A stretch of 64,000 nt of DNA, taken from Oscillospiraceae bacterium. Its GTDB lineage: Bacteria; Bacillota; Clostridia; Oscillospirales; CAG-272. Position 1 is the stretch's first letter, and each line of letters opens with the position of its first letter. The notes beneath the pieces are model-generated. The model was not told where the DNA came from and ran no database searches. It was given only the letters and a program-made list of their open reading frames with translations. The position numbers and the translations under genes were made by a program. Location of the stretch: positions 1 to 64,000 of the forward strand of contig SVTF01000003.1 in NCBI GenBank assembly GCA_015063905.1, written 5' to 3'. Below are positions 16,477 through 24,666 of the stretch, piece after piece.

Positions 16477-17151
16477 TTATTTTGAATAATACTTTTCCAA
16501 AATATCCATTACGCAAAGTCTGCCCAATGAATCGTTGATAACGAAATATTGCGGTCTTGTTTCATCGCTCGCCACCGTGTTTCTGTACGTTCCGTTATTC
16601 TCGTGTATCTTATATTTTACCTCAAAAACGACCTCATTATAAGACGCTCCGCTATCATCCGTTATTTGCCTTGAGCTATATTGCGATATTTCTATCGAAT
16701 ATATCTGCTGCTGCGAAAACCAACCCTTTTTTTGCTGCTCCCTGCCCACGTATCCATTATACGCGTCAACGTCGCCCTCATTTATGGCTTTTATCACGTG
16801 ACACATAAGCTCGAATTCGTCTCCGTAAAGGTCATATTCCTGCTCGTCCACGCTTACCTTAACGCCTGTATAATTATCAACTCGGTAGATATTTCGGTCC
16901 AGCGCGAGATATTCCTCATATTCCATTATGTCAAAATCCGCGGGCTTTGTATCCTCAAGCAAGGATGGGTCAACCGTTTCAACCTCTCCGTCGTATTGCC
17001 CGGGCATATTTGAAAATATCTCAAGCAACGCGATGACCGCTCCCAAAAGCAAAAAAACACCAACGGCTACGGCAAGCATTATCAATAGCTTCTTTTTTTG
17101 AGCCGACATCTTTTTTTTGCCTATATACCGTAATGTTTTATCGTCATCCAT
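16477..17151 (-). CDS. Membrane-anchored protein of unknown function
   Basis: The 224-residue product has a basic N-terminus with KKKMSAQKKK, one transmembrane segment near residues 24-45, and an extracytoplasmic domain. The region after residue 110 (INEGDVDAYNGYVGRE) resembles NTF2-like or DUF-type stalk domains that many Firmicutes anchor at the membrane, but I cannot assign a family. It has its own promoter and stands alone between the nfeD operon and the divergent apgM gene. Confidence 0.75.
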   Translation of the reverse strand: MDDDKTLRYIGKKKMSAQKKKLLIMLAVAVGVFLLLGAVIALLEIFSNMPGQYDGEVETVDPSLLEDTKPADFDIMEYEEYLALDRNIYRVDNYTGVKVSVDEQEYDLYGDEFELMCHVIKAINEGDVDAYNGYVGREQQKKGWFSQQQIYSIEISQYSSRQITDDSGASYNEVVFEVKYKIHENNGTYRNTVASDETRPQYFVINDSLGRLCVMDILEKYYSK

Positions 17152-17184
17152 CCGATTTACCTCTTTTCATTACTCTACTTACAC

Positions 17185-17213
17185 AGTATAACATATATTC
17201 TCGTTTTTTGCAA
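17185..17213 (-). promoter_or_regulatory. Promoter of the membrane-anchored hypothetical gene
   Basis: Minus strand: TTGCAA (17208-17213), 17-bp spacer, TGT-TATACT (17185-17190). Confidence 0.6.
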
Positions 17214-17312
17214 TAATTATAGTCAAAATGTTTAAATTCTTAAATATCTTTCAGAGGTTTTTTGCAACATATCCAAAATGAGAGGAAAATAAGGAAAAAT
17301 GATAAAAAGCAC

Positions 17313-17341
17313 TTGTTTGTCGGGGGCAATTGTGATATAAT
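17313..17341 (+). promoter_or_regulatory. Promoter of the apgM-lepB-rbgA gene group
   Basis: TTGTTT (17313-17318), 17-bp spacer, extended -10 TGA-TATAAT (17336-17341). Confidence 0.7.
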
Positions 17342-17392
17342 TAATATGTATATTTTTATTTTGGCGTCAGCTTGAACGCAAACGGAGATCTT

Positions 17393-18607
17393 ATGAAATA
17401 CCTTGTTCTTATTCCCGACGGTATGGCAGACGAAACCATTTCGTCACTCGGCAACAAAACACCTATGCAAGCCGCAAGCAAGCCCTATATGGACGCTCTG
17501 GCAAAAAAGAGCGTTGTGGGTACTGTTTCCAACGTGCCGCGCGGCATGGTGCCCGAAAGCGACACCGCTAATATGGCTATACTCTCCTTTGACCCCAAGG
17601 TCTATTCCAAGGGTCGCTCTCCGCTTGAGGCGGTCAGTATGGGACTTACCATGCAGCCCGACGAGGTGGCTTACCGCTGCAACGTTGTCACCCTTTCCGA
17701 AGGCGGCGATTACGACGATAAGATAATGCTGGATCACAGCGCGGACGAGATAACCACCGCCGAGGCTGACGAGCTTATCAAATCATTGGACGCGGCGCTT
17801 GGCAACGAGTTTCGCCGCTTCTATACGGGAGTAAGCTATCGCCACTGTATTCTCTGGCGCGGCGGCTGCGATACCTATAATTTTATGCGCCCGCACGACA
17901 TCTTGGGTCAGCCTATAAAGGACTATCTCCCCTCGGGCGAGGACGGCAGGGTGTTTTATGAGCTTATGCGGGCAAGCTTTGATATTTTGGAGCATCATCC
18001 CGTAAACGAGGCGCGCCGCGCGCGCGGCCTTCGCCCCGCGAACTCGATATGGTTGTGGAGCCCCGGCAAAAAGCCCGCGCTTCCCTCCTTTAAGCAAAAA
18101 TGGGGACTTGACGCGGCGGTCATTTCCGCGGTCGATCTCATCAAGGGAATCGGTCTTTGCGCAGGCATGCGCTCCATCGACGTTGAGGGTGCGACGGGCA
18201 ACGTTCACACCAATTACGACGGCAAGGCGCAGGCGGCTATAGACGCCTTCAAGGACGGCGCGGACTACGTATATATCCACGTAGAAGGACCCGACGAGTG
18301 TGGTCACAGAGCCGAAACGGAAAACAAGGTGCTTTCCATTGAGCTTATTGATAAAAAGATCCTCGGCCCTGTTTATGAGTATCTTAAAGAGTCGGGCGAA
18401 GATTTTAAGATCATGGTGCTTCCCGACCATCCAACCCCCGTGCGCCTGAGAACGCACACTATAGATCCCGTTCCCTTTATGGTATATTCGTCGCGCCAAA
18501 GCCACTGTGGCGTAGATCAGTTTTCAGAGCTAAGCGCGGCAAAAACGGGATTATACATACCCGATGGATACACACTTATGGAAAAGGTGCTGTTCCAAAA
18601 TCAGTAA
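17393..18607 (+). CDS. ApgM-type phosphoglycerate mutase family protein; candidate homoserine kinase
   Basis: The 404-residue product belongs to the archaeal-type, cofactor-independent phosphoglycerate mutase family of the alkaline phosphatase superfamily. PDGMAD at residues 8-13 and PESDTAN at 54-60 give the first metal ligands and the nucleophile Ser56; DHPTPVRLRTHT near the C-terminus supplies further metal ligands. A bacterial subgroup of this family is annotated as proposed homoserine kinase (TIGR02535). Threonine synthase is encoded about 4 kb downstream on the same strand, and no classical thrB is visible, so both functions must be kept open. ATG at 17393 follows GGAG; an upstream in-frame start at 17372 lacks a ribosome site. 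Confidence 0.88.
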   Translation: MKYLVLIPDGMADETISSLGNKTPMQAASKPYMDALAKKSVVGTVSNVPRGMVPESDTANMAILSFDPKVYSKGRSPLEAVSMGLTMQPDEVAYRCNVVTLSEGGDYDDKIMLDHSADEITTAEADELIKSLDAALGNEFRRFYTGVSYRHCILWRGGCDTYNFMRPHDILGQPIKDYLPSGEDGRVFYELMRASFDILEHHPVNEARRARGLRPANSIWLWSPGKKPALPSFKQKWGLDAAVISAVDLIKGIGLCAGMRSIDVEGATGNVHTNYDGKAQAAIDAFKDGADYVYIHVEGPDECGHRAETENKVLSIELIDKKILGPVYEYLKESGEDFKIMVLPDHPTPVRLRTHTIDPVPFMVYSSRQSHCGVDQFSELSAAKTGLYIPDGYTLMEKVLFQNQ

Positions 18608-18624
18608 ACGTTTGTTGAGGTCTT

Positions 18625-19419
18625 ATGGATAACCAAAATAATGAATTAAACAAGAACGAACAACTGAATAGATGTGGAGAAACGCCAAACGGTGACGCGC
18701 CCGACACTAATGCCGCGAGCGAGCCGAGCCAAAACGCAGAGCATCCAAGCGATCCCATTGGCGAAGCGCAGGCTCAAGATGCCGCGCAAGCTCAAGATGT
18801 CGCCGTGGCTCAAGATGCCGCGCAAACCGAAAGCTTTGGGTTCAGGGCATTTTCCTCGGTATTCGATATATTGGAGATACTTGTGGTGTCCATTCTTATC
18901 GTATTAGTCGCCTTCACCTTCTGCTTCAGACTTTGTCGCGTTTCGGGTGATTCCATGGACGTTACCTTGGAAAACGGCGAAACGCTTATAACATCCGACC
19001 TGTTCTACGAGCCCAAGCAAGGAGATATCGTTGTCTTTCACCTTTCCAACGGCGCTTATTTCGAGCCTTTGGTAAAAAGGGTGATAGCGCTTGAGGGTCA
19101 AACGGTGACCGTTAACATTTCAACGGGCGAAACGTTTGTTGACGGCGAGCTTTTGGACGAGGATTACGCCTATTTTGGCACGTCGGACGGATATGACAAA
19201 ACCAGAATACGCAATCTTTTCGACTTTTCTTACGTTACCATTGATGAGCAAGGACATCAGATATTCAGCGCCACCGTTCCGAAGGGAAAAATATTCGTTA
19301 TGGGCGACAACAGAAACAACTCTTCCGACTCGCGAAACCATTTAGTCGGATTTATTGACAAGGACACGGTGCTTGGAAAAGCGCTTTTCCGCCTTTCCCC
19401 CTTTAAAGCGATAGACTAA
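18625..19419 (+). CDS. lepB: Signal peptidase I with a long acidic N-terminal extension
   Basis: The 264-residue product is a type I signal peptidase, which removes signal peptides at the outer face of the membrane. The catalytic serine is Ser110 in SGDSM and the general base Lys151 in LVKRVIA; MGDNRNNSSDSR is the conserved C-terminal box. One transmembrane segment spans about 81-101. Before it lies an unusual 75-residue cytoplasmic extension rich in Asn, Glu, Ala and Asp, including three copies of the hexapeptide AQDxAx encoded by an 18-bp tandem repeat. It starts 17 bases after apgM and precedes rbgA, a common Firmicute order. Confidence 0.95.
   Translation: MDNQNNELNKNEQLNRCGETPNGDAPDTNAASEPSQNAEHPSDPIGEAQAQDAAQAQDVAVAQDAAQTESFGFRAFSSVFDILEILVVSILIVLVAFTFCFRLCRVSGDSMDVTLENGETLITSDLFYEPKQGDIVVFHLSNGAYFEPLVKRVIALEGQTVTVNISTGETFVDGELLDEDYAYFGTSDGYDKTRIRNLFDFSYVTIDEQGHQIFSATVPKGKIFVMGDNRNNSSDSRNHLVGFIDKDTVLGKALFRLSPFKAID
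18772..18825 (+). repeat. 18-bp tandem repeat, three copies, inside lepB
   Basis: Units begin at 18772, 18790 and 18808, each starting GCTCAAGAT; units 1 and 3 are identical. They encode AQDAAQ, AQDVAV and AQDAAQ. Confidence 0.85.
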
Positions 19420-19452
19420 ACTTATAATACATTCAAGAAGGAGTGATATATT

Positions 19453-20316
19453 ATGCCGTCAGATCAGATACAGTGGTTTCCCGGGCACATGGCGAAAACG
19501 CGCCGATTAATATCGGAAAATCTCAAAAACGTTGACGTTGTTATTGAGATACTTGACGCGCGCATCCCTCTTTCCTCCAGAAACCCCGAAATAACCAAGC
19601 TCACCGAGGGCAAGCCCTCCTTAATAATTCTCAACAAGGCTTCGCTTGCCGACCCCGAGCAAAATAAATTGTGGCAAAAGCACTACACAACGGCTACCAC
19701 CGCCTGCATCACAGTCGATTGCCTGACGGGCGAGGGACTCAACAAGATACTCCCCGCCATCAAGGAGCTGATGCGCGAAAAGCTGGAGCGATACGAGAGC
19801 AAGGGTATGATGGGACGCCGTATATTCGCAATGGTGCTCGGTATCCCCAACGTGGGCAAATCCACACTCATAAACAAGCTTTCGGGCTCTAAAAAAGCCA
19901 AGGTGGAAAACCGCCCCGGTGTTACCCGCGACAAGCAATGGGTATCCACGGGCATTGGCGTTGACCTGCTCGATATGCCGGGCATCCTTTGGCCCAAGTT
20001 TGAGGACAGAACTGTTGGCGAAAACCTCGCGCTCACGGGCGCTATCAAGGACGACGTTCTCGATATCGAATCGCTCGCTATGATATACTGCAACCGTATG
20101 CGCTCGCTCTATCCCGATATGCTCTCGGCACGCTATAAGCTGGGCGATATGTCGGCACTCTCTGACCTCGGTGACTACGAGCTGCTCTGCCTCATCGGCA
20201 AAAAACGCGGCTTTCTTATCTCGGGCGGCGAGATCAATACAGAACGCACCGCCGATATGCTGCTAGACGAGTTCCGCGGAGCAAAGCTTGGTAGGATAAC
20301 GCTGGACAGAGGGTAG
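19453..20316 (+). CDS. rbgA: Ribosome biogenesis GTPase RbgA (YlqF)
   Basis: The 287-residue GTPase matures the large ribosomal subunit. The GTP-binding motifs are circularly permuted as in all YlqF proteins: G4 NKAS at 61-64 comes before the P loop GIPNVGKS at 130-137 and G3 DMPG at 174-177. The N-terminal WFPGHMAK segment is diagnostic. An AAGGAG site lies upstream. The stop codon touches the start of a dispersed non-coding repeat. It is followed by rnhB, the usual neighbour. Confidence 0.96.
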   Translation: MPSDQIQWFPGHMAKTRRLISENLKNVDVVIEILDARIPLSSRNPEITKLTEGKPSLIILNKASLADPEQNKLWQKHYTTATTACITVDCLTGEGLNKILPAIKELMREKLERYESKGMMGRRIFAMVLGIPNVGKSTLINKLSGSKKAKVENRPGVTRDKQWVSTGIGVDLLDMPGILWPKFEDRTVGENLALTGAIKDDVLDIESLAMIYCNRMRSLYPDMLSARYKLGDMSALSDLGDYELLCLIGKKRGFLISGGEINTERTADMLLDEFRGAKLGRITLDRG

Positions 20317-20482
20317 TTAGATTGTGATTTATGAGGAGATGCGGTCGCTTTTGCAAAAGCTCCGCAAAACCTTTTAGGTCTTTAGGTTCTAACCCACTCG
20401 AGTTGACGTTGAAATTTTGCTTGCAAAATTTCAACCTGCTGATCCTATCTGTATTGATAGATTGTCGAACCTAACCGATAAC
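20313..20482 (+). repeat. Dispersed non-coding repeat, copy A
   Basis: This 170-bp stretch is similar, in inverted orientation, to 62218-62434. Shared blocks include TTAGGTTCTAAC, CCTGCTGA, and ATTGTCGAACC. A perfect hairpin GTTGAAATTTTGC/GCAAAATTTCAAC lies at 20408-20435. The copy at 62266-62291 has matching changes on both arms. No ORF is present. Confidence 0.8.
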
Positions 20483-20549
20483 GTTCAACTGTAGATACGG
20501 TTTAACTGATCGGGGTTGCGGTTAGTATTATATAAAGAGGAATTATTTT

Positions 20550-21152
20550 ATGCCTGATTATTCAATAGAAAATGAGTTGAAAGAACAAGGATATGCTTAC
20601 GTTTGCGGTGTTGACGAGGCGGGACGCGGACCGCTTTGCGGACCCGTTTACGCGGCGGCATGCATTTTGCCCGACGGATTGGTCATAGAGGGGCTCAACG
20701 ACTCCAAAAAGCTGACCGAAAAAAAGCGCGAGGCGCTTTTTGACGTCATTTGTGAAAACGCCGTTGCCTACTGCATCGCGTCCGCGAGCGTTGAGGAGAT
20801 CGACGAGCTTAATATTTTGGAGGCAGATCTTCTGGCTATGCGCCGCGCTATTGACGGGCTTGCCGTAAAGGCGGAGTTCGCCATCATCGACGGCAACGTC
20901 GCGCGCGATTTTCAAATTCCCGCAAAGGCTATCGTCAAGGGAGACGCCAAGAGCATGAATATCGCGGCGGCATCGGTGCTTGCAAAGGTCGCCAGAGACC
21001 GCGTATGCATCGAGCTTGACAGTCAGTATCCCCAATACGAGATAGCAAAGCACAAGGGATACGGCACAAAGGCGCACATGGAAGCGCTCCGCAAATACGG
21101 TCCCTCCCCTATTCACAGAAAGAAATTCATTCGCTTTTTAGACGAGCAGTAA
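20550..21152 (+). CDS. rnhB: Ribonuclease HII
   Basis: The 200-residue enzyme cleaves RNA in RNA-DNA hybrids and removes misincorporated ribonucleotides. The metal-binding signature GVDEAGRGPLCGPV lies at residues 20-33 with Asp22 and Glu23; further acidic ligands occur in IIDGN and KGDAKS. The C-terminal HKGYGTKAHMEAL segment is typical. An AGAGGA site precedes the ATG. It follows the repeat after rbgA and lies 11 bases before yraN. Confidence 0.96.
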   Translation: MPDYSIENELKEQGYAYVCGVDEAGRGPLCGPVYAAACILPDGLVIEGLNDSKKLTEKKREALFDVICENAVAYCIASASVEEIDELNILEADLLAMRRAIDGLAVKAEFAIIDGNVARDFQIPAKAIVKGDAKSMNIAAASVLAKVARDRVCIELDSQYPQYEIAKHKGYGTKAHMEALRKYGPSPIHRKKFIRFLDEQ

Positions 21153-21163
21153 GGCGGTAAGCT

Positions 21164-21580
21164 ATGCCACAAACTCAAAAGCAGCAAACGGGTAATCTCG
21201 GCGAATCCTTGGCGTGTGACTATCTTGAGCGTAAGGGCTTTCGCATAATTGCGCGCAACGTGCATCTTTCGCACAACGAGCTTGACATCATCGCCGAGAA
21301 CGATAGCTACATAATTTTCGTTGAGGTCAAGACGCGCTCCGCGCTCGACCCCGACAGCAGCGACTACGGCTCCGCGGGCAGAGCGGTAGATATGGCAAAG
21401 CGCAAGGGTACGCTTAAGGCGGCGCAGATGTATCTCGGCTCGTATCGCGGCGCAAAGCAGCCGCGCATCGACGTCATCGAGGTGTATCTCAAGGATTCGC
21501 AATCCCCCTTCCCCACGCCACAGCTGCTCAAGATAAACCACATAGAAAACGCGTTCGACGCAAGAGGCAGAATACACTAA
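21164..21580 (+). CDS. YraN family endonuclease-like protein (UPF0102)
   Basis: The 138-residue product has the YraN core: GNLGESLACDYLERKGF, then the nuclease-like motif ELDIIAE..DSYIIFVEVKTR with the D-ExK arrangement. The family has a restriction-endonuclease fold and is thought to process recombination or repair intermediates, but its exact role is not settled. It sits 11 bases after rnhB, the usual partner in Firmicutes and other bacteria. Confidence 0.92.
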   Translation: MPQTQKQQTGNLGESLACDYLERKGFRIIARNVHLSHNELDIIAENDSYIIFVEVKTRSALDPDSSDYGSAGRAVDMAKRKGTLKAAQMYLGSYRGAKQPRIDVIEVYLKDSQSPFPTPQLLKINHIENAFDARGRIH

Positions 21581-21648
21581 TCGCGCGCAGTCGCTTTTAT
21601 TTATATCGCCTTTTGGCGCGAGCTTTGCAAGATAATCAAGGAGCAAAC

Positions 21649-22644
21649 ATGCAGCTTTCACTGATAGATACACACTGTGATACAGCCTTTGAGCTATATC
21701 ATAAAAAGCAAGGCATTTATGAAAATGACTGCCACGTTAGCTTGAAAAAAGCCGAAAAATACACAAATTACACTCAGTTTTTAGCCGTTTGGGCGAACAA
21801 GCGCCGCACGGACGACGAGTGCTTTGAGGATTTTATCAATATCAGCGACAATCTTTTTGCCGAGATACAAAAAAACGGCGACAAGGTGTCGCTTGTTCGC
21901 ACGTTTGATGAAATGCAACACGCTTGGAGAAAAGAAAAAAGAGCCGTTTTTCTGGCAGTTGAGGACGCGAGGATATTGGGCGGCAGGATAGAAAGACTCG
22001 ATATACTAAAGGAGCGCGGCGTGCGCTATCTTACGTTGCTTTGGGGCGGTAAGACCTGCATAGGCGCGTCACACGACGAGGAGGGCGGTCTTACGCGCTT
22101 TGGCCGCGAGGTCGTTGAAAAATGCTTTGAATACGGCATCGTTCCCGACGTATCCCACGCCAACGAGCGCGTGACCGATGAGGTCTCGGAGCTTGCCCAT
22201 CAATATAAAAAGCCTTTTATCGCAAGTCATTCCGATCTGTACGAGGTGTTCCCTCACACGCGCAATCTGCGCAAAAAGCATCTTCAAGACATAATCGGGC
22301 TTGGCGGCACGGTTGGACTCAATCTCTGCCCCTGGCACATCAAAAATATGATACTCAAAGGAACGCTTAGCGCCGACCATCAAAACAAGAGCGAGCTTGT
22401 TTTAGACGTCTGCTCAATAGATGACGTTATGCGCCACGTGGAAGGCTATCTTGAGCTTGGAGCCGAAAACGTTCTCGGCTTGGGCTGCGATCTTGACGGA
22501 ACCGACCTTCCGCAAGGCTTTTCGGGCATTGGCGACCTTGAAAAAATAGCTGACGCGATGGCAAAACGTGGCTACCCACAAAAGCTTATAGACAAGATAT
22601 TTTACAAAAATAACTACGAATTTATAAAGAGAAATTTTACATAA
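21649..22644 (+). CDS. Membrane dipeptidase-like zinc peptidase, M19 family
   Basis: The 331-residue product matches the renal dipeptidase family, a TIM-barrel dizinc hydrolase acting on dipeptides, including those with a D-residue at the C-terminal side. DTHCDT at residues 7-12 supplies the first His and Asp ligands; AVEDA supplies the bridging Glu, and VSHAN and ASHSD the later histidines. The C-terminal GLGCDLDG segment is conserved. There is no signal peptide, so it is probably cytoplasmic. The ATG at 21649 follows AAGGAG; a longer in-frame start at 21613 has no ribosome site. Confidence 0.93.
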   Translation: MQLSLIDTHCDTAFELYHKKQGIYENDCHVSLKKAEKYTNYTQFLAVWANKRRTDDECFEDFINISDNLFAEIQKNGDKVSLVRTFDEMQHAWRKEKRAVFLAVEDARILGGRIERLDILKERGVRYLTLLWGGKTCIGASHDEEGGLTRFGREVVEKCFEYGIVPDVSHANERVTDEVSELAHQYKKPFIASHSDLYEVFPHTRNLRKKHLQDIIGLGGTVGLNLCPWHIKNMILKGTLSADHQNKSELVLDVCSIDDVMRHVEGYLELGAENVLGLGCDLDGTDLPQGFSGIGDLEKIADAMAKRGYPQKLIDKIFYKNNYEFIKRNFT

Positions 22645-22658
22645 AGGACGCAAAAAAA

Positions 22659-24140
22659 ATGAACTACACAAGCACTCGCGGCAAATCGGGAGAGGTTCTC
22701 TCCTCCGCACACATCATCAAACAGGGTTTGGCACTCGACGGCGGTCTTTTTATCCCCGAGAGCATCCCCTCTCTTACAAATGACGAAATAAGCGCGCTTT
22801 GCGCCCTTTCATACCCCGAAAGAGCCGCAACCGTGCTCGCAAAATTTTTGACCGACTACACTTACGAGGAGCTTCTCTTAGACTGCCAAAAGGCATATAG
22901 CGAGCAATCCTTCGTAGGCGGTGCCGCGCCCCTGGTGCGTGCAAAGGACGGTATATATTCGCTTGAGCTGTGGCACGGTCCAACCGCCGCGTTCAAAGAC
23001 ATGGCGCTCCAGATAATGCCTCGCCTGCTCTCTCGCGCGCTTCAAAAAACGGGCGAGAAGCGCACGGCTCTCATTCTGGTCGCCACCTCGGGTGACACGG
23101 GCAAGGCGGCGCTCGAGGGCTATCGCGACGTGGACGGCATTAAAATAATGGTGTTCTACCCTGTTGACGGCGTCAGCCGCGTGCAAAAGATGCAGATGGC
23201 GACCCAGCTGGGCGACAACGTAAACGTCACCGCGATATACGGCAATTTTGATGACGCGCAAACGGGCGTTAAGGTCATTTTCTCGAACGACGATGCAAAA
23301 GCTTACCTTGACGAAAAGGGCTATTTCTTCTCCAGCGCGAACTCAATAAACTGGGGACGTCTCGCGCCGCAGATAGTTTATTACGTATCGGCTTACTGCG
23401 ATATGCTCACGAGCGGCGAGATCGCCATGGGCGACAAGATAAACGTGTGTGTTCCAACGGGTAACTTCGGCAACATTTTCGCGGCTTATCTTGCAAAGCT
23501 TATGGGTCTGCCCATTGGCAAGCTTATCTGCGCTTCCAACCAAAACAACGTGCTTACCGACTTTTTGCGCACGGGAAGATATGACCGCAACCGCGATTTC
23601 CATTGCACCATGTCGCCCTCCATGGATATACTCATCTCCTCCAATCTTGAGCGCTTGCTCGCCTTTACCGCGGGCAAGGAAAAGACGGCGGAATATATGG
23701 ATTCTCTCAAAAACAATGGCTATTACGAGATAGACGCGCAAGTCAAAGCCAAGATAGACGAGAGCTTTTGCGGTTATTTTGCCGACGAGCAGGCTACCGC
23801 GCAAACAATAAATAAGTATTACAAGGAAAACGGCTATCTCGCCGACACCCATACCGCCGTTGCGCTATCCGCCGCCGAGCAGTATATCGCGCAAACGGGC
23901 GATCATACTCCCATGGTGGTCGCCAGCACGGCAAGCCCCTATAAGTTTGCCGCCGACGTTTGTGTTTGCTTGGGACTCAAACGCCCCGAGGACGATCTCG
24001 ACGCGCTTGATATGCTCTCAAAGCACACCGCAACCGAGATAACTTATCCCCTGCGCGGAATCGCCGAGCGTAAAGTCAGATTTACCGAGACAGTTAATGC
24101 CGACGATATGCTTGACGCGGTCAAGAGATACGTTGATTAA
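22659..24140 (+). CDS. thrC: Threonine synthase
   Basis: The 493-residue PLP enzyme converts O-phosphohomoserine to threonine. The N-terminal YTSTRG segment and the PLP-lysine motif HGPTAAFKD with Lys113 are diagnostic of the long (yeast/E. coli-like) ThrC type; ATSGDTGKAA binds the PLP phosphate. An AAAGGA site precedes the ATG, 14 bases after the dipeptidase gene. Together with the ApgM-family gene upstream it could complete the homoserine-to-threonine branch. Confidence 0.96.
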   Translation: MNYTSTRGKSGEVLSSAHIIKQGLALDGGLFIPESIPSLTNDEISALCALSYPERAATVLAKFLTDYTYEELLLDCQKAYSEQSFVGGAAPLVRAKDGIYSLELWHGPTAAFKDMALQIMPRLLSRALQKTGEKRTALILVATSGDTGKAALEGYRDVDGIKIMVFYPVDGVSRVQKMQMATQLGDNVNVTAIYGNFDDAQTGVKVIFSNDDAKAYLDEKGYFFSSANSINWGRLAPQIVYYVSAYCDMLTSGEIAMGDKINVCVPTGNFGNIFAAYLAKLMGLPIGKLICASNQNNVLTDFLRTGRYDRNRDFHCTMSPSMDILISSNLERLLAFTAGKEKTAEYMDSLKNNGYYEIDAQVKAKIDESFCGYFADEQATAQTINKYYKENGYLADTHTAVALSAAEQYIAQTGDHTPMVVASTASPYKFAADVCVCLGLKRPEDDLDALDMLSKHTATEITYPLRGIAERKVRFTETVNADDMLDAVKRYVD

Positions 24141-24163
24141 AAAGTTTCAGTTGTGCGCAGCAC

Positions 24164-24236
24164 TCATAACAACGCCAAGCGTTCATAACCTATAGCTTCG
24201 CCGAAGGCGAATCATAACTTAGCGCATAGCGCTAAA
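24164..24236. repeat. Three TCATAAC boxes alternating with small hairpins
   Basis: TCATAAC occurs at 24164-24170, 24183-24189 and 24212-24218. Each is followed by a short hairpin: AACGC/GCGTT, TTCGCC/GGCGAA and TTAGCGC/GCGCTAA-like. The array lies directly between the thrC stop and the terminator shared with the DUF1540 gene. Confidence 0.65.
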
Positions 24237-24264
24237 AAACCCCCGCGACTGTCGCGGGGGAAAA
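24236..24264 (-). terminator. Terminator of the DUF1540 gene
   Basis: Stem CCCCCGCGAC / GTCGCGGGGG, followed on the minus strand by six T. It may also stop transcription from thrC. Confidence 0.85.
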
Positions 24265-24313
24265 GAATGTGAAAAGGCTTCGTCAAGCTTTTCATTTTCT
24301 TTTGGGTCAGAAT

Positions 24314-24502
24314 TTAGCAGCTACCCTCGGGCTTGAAGGTTGCGCAAGCAGTTTCATTGGAGGTCTTTGCATTTGCGGGAGCCACGTTTATGTGGTCAGC
24401 CGTACAATAGCAATCTCCGTTGTGATATACGCAATTCTTCACCGAGCATTCGATGCCCTTGATGTGCTTTGTGTCACATCCGTGTCTTTTGCAATCGTTC
24501 AT
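24314..24502 (-). CDS. DUF1540 domain-containing small cysteine-rich protein
   Basis: The 62-residue product contains six cysteines in the DUF1540 pattern: CSVKNCVYHNGDCYCTADHI, then a late CATF segment. Such proteins are short, common in Clostridia, and probably bind a metal; no function is established. A GAGAGG site precedes the start and a strong terminator follows. Confidence 0.88.
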   Translation of the reverse strand: MNDCKRHGCDTKHIKGIECSVKNCVYHNGDCYCTADHINVAPANAKTSNETACATFKPEGSC

Positions 24503-24666
24503 TTTCTTAACCTCTCTTTTCTACCGCGAAAAACATGTTTGCCCTCAATGAAAACACCTTGAAAATGAAAACAAACAAATTTTCCGCATCTGTTTTCGGC
24601 GCGTGCGCCGACACAGTTATTTTACCCCGATAAAAAGCATTTTATTAAGATAGTCTGAGGTAATAA

